Of a DNA stretch of 64,000 bases, positions 55,476 through 64,000 are shown one piece after another; position 1 is the stretch's first letter; each line of letters opens with the position of its first letter. The position numbers and the translations under genes were made by a program. Source of the DNA: Neonectria sp. B-13 (Eukaryota; Ascomycota; Sordariomycetes; Hypocreales; Nectriaceae). Location: positions 787,593 to 851,592 of the forward strand of contig NOKP01000016.1 in assembly GCA_002682825.1 (NCBI GenBank), written 5' to 3'. The notes beneath the pieces are model-generated. The model saw only the letters and a list, made by a program, of their open reading frames with translations, was not told the DNA's origin and ran no database searches.

Positions 55476-58222
55476 CTAGTCCAGTCCTGCAACTTGCATA
55501 ATTCCGTAGCCCAGCGTGACCACGACGACGAGGGTCATGAGACTGCTCGGCACTCCGCGGCTGATGAAGTGCTTGACCTGCAAATATCGCTGGCCAAAAG
55601 GGTCTTCTTTCATAATCGCAGCTATGTTGTGTCAGCTTCATTCGAACATCGAGGCGCGGTGCGGACTTACTCATGTTAGGGAATCCGCTAGTAGGCAGGC
55701 CCATTGCTGCGCTGCACATGAGAACACCACCCATAACCAGGAGATTAGGATGAGGCTGATCCATAGCCATGCCGACATCGAAGACGAGGGGGAGGAAGAT
55801 CAAGGCAGCTACAGTATGGCTGATGAAAGTGGCAATAACCAGAATCAGACTGGAGAAGACGACCAGCACACCATAGAGGCTCATGCCCTCAACCTTTTGG
55901 GAAACCAACTCGGCAAGGGTGTGCAAAAGACCGGAGGATCGCACCGCCTTGCCCAGCGATAGGCCTCCGGCGGCCAGAATGATGATGGTCCAGGGAAAGT
56001 TGTTGAAGTCCTCCTTGGTTAGAATGCCGATACCAAAGAAGAGCACAATGGGGATGATGGCGATAACACCCATGTCTCCAAAGACACCCTCAAGCTGGTG
56101 GCTCCCACACCACAAGGCGATGGTGACGAGGGTGACAACGGTCACGAACCACTGCACACCGGTAAACTTTTCCTTGACCGGTCGGATTGGAGCAATCGTT
56201 GTCCCCTTGCCGGGCTGGAACGTGACAAGGAGGAGGAGCCATATGAGGAAAATTGAAACAGTTCCAACGGGGATGACAATGAAGAACCACTGGAGCCAAG
56301 TGGGAGCGGGCTGCATAATCCCCATGGCCACGACGTTTTGCGGCGATGCAATGGGGGAGAGCATGCCGCCAATGTTGGAGGCAAGAGCAATGCCAATGAT
56401 GACGGCCTTGGACATGTCTGAATCCGAAGGCAGTGTCCGCAGCATGGGCTGTTCAAAGTCAGATATGGTTTCAGGTGTTTGTGCTTGAAGTCAACTCACT
56501 TCAATGATGGAATAACAGAGCACTGGCGCCGCCACGTTGCTGATGAGCATGGATGCAAAGGCAGCCACGAACATGTTGGCGATCAGCACCGTCCTCGGCT
56601 GGGTGCCGGCCTTGCTGAGGACCAGTGTCGCCAGTCGCTTATCAATTGTACACTTGGAGAGGGCAGCAGCCAGGGTGAAGCCACCGAGTAGCAGCATGAT
56701 GACGGGGGTCCACATGGCCGCAAAGATGGCCGAAGTAGCTTCTTTGGCACCGAGACGCGTCTGGGGCTTTCCAGGCGTCTCGTCTCGGACAACAGTCAAA
56801 ACGACAGCAAGGAAGGGAATTAATAGAGATGTCACAAATAGTGGGAGGGTCTGCGAAGAGTGTTAGTCTCGAAGCTATGCAGAGCAGGGTAACACACAGC
56901 GCTCACCTCAGTAGCCCACAGCAAACTGACGAAGATGAGCATCGCCAGGCAGTTCTGCTGCTCGGGCATCTCCATCAGAGGCACGAAGAGGAGGGCGACA
57001 AAGACGCCAATGCATAAGGTGAGGGTCCATAAGGACGAGCTAGCCAGCCACGGGGGGAGTGTGAAGCTTCCAAATGGGGTAGGAATCCGTCTCGTCACAA
57101 GGGCCTTGGCCTCGTCACCTTGCAGTCTCCTGGTCGCAATAGAACGCTCCTGGCCCAGAAGCGATTGTCCCAGGCCAGCAGCCTCTGCCCTACGCTCAAT
57201 GCCAATGAGGTCGCGCCAGACGGTGTTGCGCTCCCACACAACGTGTTCTCGGAGGTGAGATCGCAGGTCCTTGCGGGCTAGGTCCTCATCGCCGTCGGTG
57301 ACGACCTCGGCATACGCCCGTTCCATCTTGGCGATGTGCTCTTCAATATTGCGCTTTGTCTGGTCCTGAAAGGGGTAGGCTGAGTCAACATAGGCCTGGA
57401 TATAACTTGTTTTGAGCTCCTTGTCCAGGATTTTGTCGAACTTCTTGAGGACCTTGCTAAAACCAGTGCGGTTCAGCTGGATGTACGACTTGAGTTCGCA
57501 TAGCTGAACATAGAGGCTGATGATACGCTTTTTAAGCATGATGCTTGACGAGAAGATTGCCGAGGAGAACATCATGGCCTGGTCGCCGTATTCGTCTACC
57601 GTGGTGCTGTGTCTCCTGCCCGCACGACCAAACTCGGTGGACGCGCTCATATCGGACTGCAAGGGCTTGATATTGGGAGCCGTCTTCCTCCGACCACTGC
57701 TCCTCCGGCGAGTCAGGCCAGTCGTCTCGTCTTCATCGCTGCCGCTGTCGTCGTTGTCGGAGCTACGGCTGTGTGGACTTCTGGAGCGGAGGTTTGAACC
57801 ACGCCGAGTTTCGGAGGAGGAGAGGCGGCGTATGTAGGTTCGATCTTCGACGGCGGATTCGTCGCCCACGTCGGCGAGGAGTTGGGCAGCCTCGGCGAGG
57901 AGCTCCTTTTCCTTGCGGGCGTAGAAGGCACCGATTTTTTCCAGCTCTTGGTTGAGGGCGTCGGAGAAGACTTCCTCGGGACTTTCGCGACCGATAAGAG
58001 GCCTAGATTCGGCGTCGCCGGTTCGGGTCTGATGAACAGTCTTTTCGAGCTGGTAAATTCTAGTTGGAGGAGTGCAAAGGTCAGTGACGTGCGTTGGGGA
58101 TTGGGGTAGGAGGATGCGGAGCAAGGAAGGGCTACGTACAGCTTCTTAAGATTGCTGTAGGCAATGTAGTGGCTGCTCCAGTCCGGAACAGCATTGAACT
58201 GAATGCTGTGGGAGAACTTCAT
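55476..58222 (-). CDS. SPX-domain low-affinity phosphate transporter (Pho87/Pho90/Pho91 type)
   Basis: Exons are 58222-58140, 58059-56907, 56850-56500, 56448-55671 and 55621-55476, giving 836 residues, all introns GT-AG. The ATG at 58222 gives MKFSHSIQFNAVPDWSSHY, the standard start of SPX proteins; the frame upstream has no other ATG. The SPX domain (about 1-290) senses inositol pyrophosphates and down-tunes uptake; it includes YIAYSNLKKL and a later TGFSKVLKKFDKI block. A Ser/Arg-rich insert divides it. From about 365 come some 12 membrane segments of the DASS/SLC13-like transporter family, with PVIMLLLGGFTLAAALSK, ASNIGGMLSPIASPQNVVA and MGLPTSGFPNMTAIM. The protein ends TLGYGIMQVAGLD, as yeast Pho90 relatives do. 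Plasma membrane or vacuolar membrane location is not decided by sequence. Confidence 0.92.
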
Positions 58223-60691
58223 CTCGTCCTGTTCCTCGAGCCACCGGCGCTTCTCGTCTCGTCTTGTCCGTCTGTGGGACTCGCGCTCGGCAGCTTCGCG
58301 GCTAACCTGGATGGGAGGATATTCGTCTAGCTCGTACTCGTCGACAGCGCGATGCAGGTGGTCGGAGTGGGAGTTATGTCTGGCAGTGTGTTGATGAGCC
58401 AGCACGAGGTCGTCGTCTGAGTCTCGCACGGCAATAGGATTGACAATCCCTCCTCGCCCACCAAGGCCTGTCGGGGATTGGGTCTGGTGGTGATCCGGGC
58501 GGCTCGCAACGGGCGGATTGGCAGCGGCGGCGGCAACGTCAGGAGCAAGGACGGTGCTGGGAACGGAGGAGGGATTCTCGAGGGGAATCGGGGCGGGAAT
58601 GTTGACGACGGGACAAAACAACCAGGGCGAGGTGTCGTGTGTCGTGTGCCGTGTGTCGTGTGTGTCTTATCGCATCAGGAGCGGAGTCTGGTGTGGAAGC
58701 GAGAGCGGGAACCTGTTTTCCTGAGCGGTGGCATCTACTTAGTGCGATCGTGGAGCCAAAGCAAGAGACGGAGGATGAGGCGATGAGAGGGGGGGGGGGG
58801 GGTTCAAAGTATGACGTTCCGCTCCGCCCCGTCTTGCTCCGTTGCGCTTTGTCTCGTTCGTCAGATTCTTGTTGGTGGACGTCTGGATCGGGGGAGGGTT
58901 TCCTTGGATGCGATGGGTGTGCAGCGAAGGCGGCGCGCCACCCACAGCGAAGCCTCCAGGTAGGGATTGGCCCCCTGGTTGGGTCTCCGGGCTAGGTAGC
59001 GTTACCGTCTTGCGGCGGGCTTGGATGGGGGCGCCCGGCGTGGGATTCTTGGGTCGCAGGCGCAAACTGTGCTGGACCGAGTTGGATGGGCGCAAGATGG
59101 ACGAGGAGGCGAGCTGCACGATGCGACCACGTAGCTTATTACCATCTGGAACTGTCTGCGTTTCCAGACCGACCAAGGATGCATTCGTATTGTATCCCAG
59201 TGGCGGCCAGGGGAGTTGGGGAGCCGGGACACTGAAAGTCACTGACAGTGGAGCCCTACGGGGGGGCATTGCGTCACATCACACGGAGACGGGATATTGT
59301 CCCAACACCGCAAAGCACAGCAGACGAGCCCAAGTCATGATGAGGCAGCGCGGGCATTCTGCGGCAGGCAGTCATCATGATCAAGATGCGGGAGTCTAGT
59401 TCTAGGTACAGGATATCCTAGTGGATGGTTGAACCAGAAGCACACCTCCATTGTAAAGGACAAACGGGCCACTCATCCGTCGCCCCAAGGGCATGCTGCA
59501 TACCTGCGGCATCTGATAGGCTGGCCATTCCCCAATTCTTCCCACACCCACAACGTCCACCGAGCCGCAGATGGCCTGCAGTGTAAAGTGCAGAAGCATG
59601 CAGCGCACCAAGCAGCCACAGTCTATACTGGATTTATCCCCACGCTGCGAAGCCCTGCTGACCTGGGCATGATACCGCCTTACTCTAGTGTCCAGGGCTG
59701 GGCGCTGTTGCATGATCCCGTGGTCATGATCAGGAATACGAAATCCATAATTAAGATGAGATATCTTCTCGGATGGAATGGCTTATTGTCTAGATGACGA
59801 GACGCTGTTCACATGTTCACATTCAGACCTCAATAGCTCATACAGCTGCACCCTGTCGGACCCTGATGGTCCCTTAGTCTAATTAGTATCCGTATCCGTA
59901 CAATTGTCATGTTCTCTAGCTGCTATAATGACGCTTTACCCGCCCAACTATCACTCAATACGGATCAATCCACTAGATATAGTTAGCACCCATGCATCTT
60001 GTAGATCACCAGGCCTAGATAGACTAATAAGCAGGTAACTATCGTTCGCCGGGGTTGGCCACCAGCGCGTGTTTCAGCGCTTGAGAGATGGTAAGTTATC
60101 TAGATACATTATCTCAACGAGAGACCAAAGTATCGGTACTGACAGACACAGCTTTCCACCTGCCCCGTTAAGGTCGCTCATCTGCGTAACAAGGCGGTGA
60201 ATCATATACCCTGCTCGCTTATGCCGGCCAAGAGCTTAATTCCCATCGTCGTCCCTTTGGGCAGCCAGGACTCGCACTCCGTAATGCGACACCGTCCGCT
60301 GAAAAGCCACAAAGCCACGCTCTATTGCCACCCAGAAAGTCGGAGGCAGCTGTCGTTGGGGTATCGTGACGGATGATGTGATCCGACTATACGTACCGAC
60401 CTGGCCGTGTTTGCTAGGAGCTGTTAACTATGCAGTGGTCAGTACGAGTTGAAATGAGTCTCCTCCAAGACGATCATCCATTCGCAATCTACGGATCCAA
60501 ATAAACCTCCGCAGGCCGAAAGGAAAAGGGGATTTCCTTTAAACAATAGTTTCTATTTTTGTAAATGTGTTTTAGTTTCTAGAAGCCGCCTTGCTACAAT
60601 ACTAATCAGTACTGTCATCCCCCATTTACTGGTATTGAAACAACTCCCCGTATTGCCCATCTGCACCCAGTCCTCTTCCCCCTTCGCCTTA
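58223..60691. other. 2.5-kb intergenic region
   Basis: It holds the promoter and leader of the phosphate transporter (left) and 3' sequence of the ABC gene (right). A TGTCGTG-type repeat (58632-58666) and a G run of about 14 (58784-58802) lie in the leader region. A short GGACC-CTGAT-GGTCC hairpin is near 59852-59866. Frames at 58740-59400 are without motifs. I see no phosphate-response CACGTG near the transporter start. Confidence 0.5.
58632..58666. repeat. TGTCGTG tandem repeat
   Basis: Four to five units related to GTGTCGTG, one changed to GTGCCGTG, lie about 420 bp before the start codon of the phosphate transporter. Confidence 0.7.
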
Positions 60692-63600
60692 TTAATGTCC
60701 AAGCATCTGCTGGAGAGCATTGACACGGTACGACTCGCTCCTCTCCACCAAGTCCTCATGTCGACCCTTCTCCACCACCTTTCCAGCTTCCACCACGAAG
60801 ATGACATCGGCCTTACGGACCGTGTGCAGCCGATGCGTAATGGCAATGACCGTGATCCCGCGGGCCACCCGCTCTAGTCCTTCCTGCAGCGCCCGCTCGC
60901 TCTCAGCATCCAGAGCACTCGTGCTCTCGTCGAGGAGGAGAAGTTTGGGCTTTCGAACCAGCGCTCGTGCAATCGCTAGCCTTTGGCGCTGTCCTCCGGA
61001 GAGGCGAGATCCGTTGGGTCCACATTCTGTGTCGTAGCCATTGGGGAGTTCCATGATCATGTCATGAATATTAGCCAGTTGGCAGGCCTCCTTAATCTCC
61101 TCGTCCGTCGCTTCGTGATCGGGGGATGAACCCAGCGCCACGTTGAACCGGACCGTACCGTCGAAGAGAGCGCAGTCCTGCGGCACGACTGCAATGTCGT
61201 TGCGGAACTCAGTTCCCTCGCGAGCGCAAATGTCTACCCCGTTGATCTCAATTGTTCCACCCAAGGGCCGGTACATTCGCTGGACTAGTGACATGATAGT
61301 CGACTTGCCAGCTCCTGACGGCCCCACGAGACCAACAAACTGTCCAGCCGAGATCGTAAACGACATGCCCGTCAGGATCTGGATGTGGGGTCGAGCCGGG
61401 TACGAGAAAGCCACATCCTTGAAGGTGATGGTAGCGCCTTTGTAGCCATTGCTCCTCCGTACCGCCTCTGCAGTGGCTTCAATGTCCTTCTCGGCCTGCG
61501 AAGTTGCCAGCATAATCTTGCCCTTTTTGGCCTGGTCTTTGGAAGAGCCAATGTCGATCAAGCTTAGGATTCTCGAAGCTGCCGCTCTCGCCCGGGATAC
61601 CTCTGGAGCCAGACTGAACATTTGGCCCCAAAGCTGAGCGCTGACAAGCATGCAGAGGAGAATAATGAAGAACTCCGTTTGCGTGGCCTTGCCCTGGGTG
61701 ATTTGGGTAGATCCCCACCAGTATGCGAAGGCATAAACCAGGTTACCGCAGCTGTTGGCAATGGACAGCCAAAAGTTGGCGTAGGCTGATGACCAGAATA
61801 TCTCCTTCCTGGGCGCCCTCAGGGCTCGGCTGTAGGACCGCATGACCTCATCCTCAATGGACAGCGACGAGATGGTCTTGAAGGAGTTGACAGCCTCCAC
61901 CGAGATTCCAACTGCACCAGAGAAGGCGCCGGCATGTCGTCGCTCAAACTGGGACAGCGATCGCATCTGCATGATTCCAGAACCGAGAAGTATGGGCACG
62001 ACAACCAAGCAGACAATGGCGATTCTCCAAGCCATAATGTGCGATAGAACAATTGCGACAAGAAAGTTGACCAAAATGGAGAAGATCGTTCCGATGATGG
62101 AGCCACTGAAGCCGCCCACGGCTGCAGCATCCGTAGTAATTACAGACATCAGGGCTGATGGGGTCCGACCCTCCGACTGATGCCAGTCCAAATCCTGTTC
62201 GTATAGGGAACGGAAGCAGAGGACGCGGATCTTATAGAGCAACTTCTCGGCTATAGTGCCGAACCCAGTCCAACTCGTCGTGTTGGCGATGAGCTCTGCG
62301 CAAGCAACGAGAAACCACATTCCTCCAAAGAACTTGCCAGCCTTGATAATGTCCGCCGTAGGATTGCACGGGCTGACCTTGCTAATCGTGTGGCCAAAGA
62401 TAAGACCCGCCGACGAGAAAGTCAGTCCAACGACTGTGGCAGCGAACAGAGAAACGATAATCATGAGTAGATACGGCCGAGCCATGCCAGAAACGCTCTT
62501 GATTACCGTCCAAGGAGACTTGTTGGAGTCGAGGGCGGCGTCTTCCCCTGGCGTGACCTCTTCAACCTTGCCGTCCTTTTTGGCCTCAGGCTTTTTCTCA
62601 ATATCATTTTCAGCAATCATGGCCTTCTCCTGGCCGATAGAATCCTTCGGGGTCAGAATGACGTCGTCTTTCACGGTGCTTGTCATTGAGCCGGCGTCTG
62701 ACGTATCCATGGTTTGCAGACGCACCATGCCGGCGTAAGAGCCTCCAAGGGCCATGAGCTCTAGATGAGTGCCCTGCTCAACGATCTCCCCATGGTTCAT
62801 GACGATGATGTTGTCGGCGTTTTTAATGGTTGATAGGCGATGGGCAATGGCGATAACGGTTCGGTTCTTGGCAATCAATTCAATAGCCATTTGGATGCGG
62901 TGTTCACTGGCGGAGTCGAGGGATGCTGTCGCCTCATCCAGGATGAGAATCTTGGGGTCCCTGATCAATGCTCGGGCGAGGGCAATCCGCTGTCGCTGCC
63001 CACCACTCACAAGCTTTCCACCACTGCCAACTTTGGTTGCAAGTCCATACTCAAGCTTGTTGACAAAGTCAGATGCATCGGCGAGAACAATAGCTTCATC
63101 GACACGCTTGACTAAGTCTACCATATCCTGGCCGAAGCTTTGAGCAACATCGTTGATGTCCTGGCCATTTCGGACCTGTGCTGCAAGTTGGGCAAGGCCG
63201 GATCCAAGAATGGTAGCTTGGAATCGGTGATGATCTAGCTGAGGCGAGTTGAGGATGCCAAGGGCAACGTTCTCCACGATTGAACGATCTAGCAGGGACG
63301 GTTCTTGCTGCACAAGACTCATGTGACTTCTCAAACTCTTGACATGGAGATCCTTCAGGTTGTGACCATCGAGCTTCACTGTTCCTTCAGTAGGGTCGTA
63401 AAGTCGAGTGGTCAGGCCAGCAACCGTAGACTTTCCACTGCCAGAAAAGCCGACAAGGGCAGTGTGCTTGCCAGCTGGACATTCAAAGGAAACGTTCTTC
63501 AGCACGCGGTGATTGGGTCGCGAGACGTAAGCAAATGAAACGTCCTTAAACACAACCGACCCCTGCACATTCGAAGGTCTTTCTCCCTTGTCTGAGCCAG

Positions 63601-64000
63601 TATCAATGAGACCAGGGCAGTCCATGTCTTGACGCAGTTTCTGGAAAGACCCAGCTGCTGCACCGATGAGAGGAAGCAGAGGCGCGATGCCGCCAAGAAT
63701 GACACAGGCTATAAAATGTGTTAGCAGGTATAAGCCACAGGAGAACATGCTGCTTACCATCGACGAGTAGGAGAATGACAGTGTAGATATCACCGACGGT
63801 AGCGCCGTTGCCGTCGTTGTCTATAGCAGTGGCAATTTGTTTGCTGCCTTGCCAAAATGCAAGCGCATTAGCCGAGTAAGCAATGAAGTACAGCATGCCA
63901 GCCTGGACCGCGGCGACAAAGGCTTTATTGATGCCTTCCTTCTTAGCTGAGTTCATCCTGGAAGCAAAGATGGCCTCAAGGCGAGGGCCAGCACCAAAAG
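60692..64000 (-). CDS. Full-size ABCB (MDR-type) transporter, N-terminus outside the window
   Basis: Visible exons are 64000-63758 (continuing past the edge) and 63708-60692, joined by a 49-nt GT-AG intron. About 1085 residues and the stop are seen; some 200 residues are missing compared with fungal ABCB proteins. Order: last helices of membrane domain 1; nucleotide-binding domain 1 with GFSGSGKST, LVSGGQRQR and ILDEATASLDS; an acidic/Lys linker; membrane domain 2 with six helices; nucleotide-binding domain 2 with GPSGAGKST, RLSGGQRQR and LLLDESTSALD. Both ATP sites look intact, so it should be an active exporter. ABCB proteins of this kind export lipids, peptides or drugs, depending on the member. 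The substrate cannot be read from sequence. Confidence 0.93.

Overview
The window is nuclear DNA from a filamentous ascomycete (Pezizomycotina, most likely Sordariomycetes). The genes are monocistronic and lie on both strands. Most carry short introns of about 47-130 nt with GT-AG ends and a CTAAC/CTGAC-type branch site. The products are typical of filamentous fungi: an HbrB-like TORC2 subunit, a LIM-binding protein of the PtaB type, an SPX phosphate transporter and a pepsin-like secreted protease. I modelled 21 protein genes. Every complete multi-exon model was checked for splice sites, codon phase and a total length divisible by three. I found no rRNA, tRNA, CRISPR array or intact transposon.

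Layout. 0-2.6 kb: two tiny cysteine-rich proteins with an MC...CGH start, then an assembly scar (a 48-bp repeat around the single N at 2339). 2.6-7.5 kb: the DEAD-box helicase HAS1 (-) and a triple-KH RNA-binding protein (+), diverging from 1.1 kb. 10.2-12.2 kb: an eight-exon gene for a secreted protein with a CBM18-like module and the C-terminal domain of killer-toxin-like chitinases, but no chitinase domain. 15.5-19.6 kb: a third MC-type cysteine protein, a DUF829/PaxU-like hydrolase-fold protein, and a bifunctional 6-phosphofructo-2-kinase/fructose-2,6-bisphosphatase. 19.6-23.2 kb: gene-free and full of simple repeats. 23.3-28.4 kb: a secreted aspartic protease (-) and a GC-rich, intronless GT1 glycosyltransferase (+). 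30.7-37.0 kb: a multi-pass membrane protein with a 23-nt exon, a secreted protein with a Ser/Thr linker and an apple-like end, and two orphan proteins. 38.2-51.1 kb: PtaB-like LIM-binding protein, HbrB (TORC2), Gon7 (KEOPS) and Vps39 (HOPS). 53.1 kb to the end, all on the minus strand: an F-box-like protein, an SPX-domain low-affinity phosphate transporter, and a full-size ABCB transporter cut by the window edge.

The housekeeping genes cover ribosome biogenesis (HAS1), mRNA control (KH protein), glycolytic signalling (PFKFB), tRNA modification (Gon7), TORC2 signalling (HbrB), vacuolar fusion (Vps39) and phosphate uptake. Between them lie accessory genes for secretion and interaction with the surroundings. 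The items most worth following up are the family of three MC-type mini-proteins, the CBM18/killer-toxin-domain protein without a chitinase core, and the GC-rich glycosyltransferase. I see no multi-gene biosynthetic cluster or defence system.
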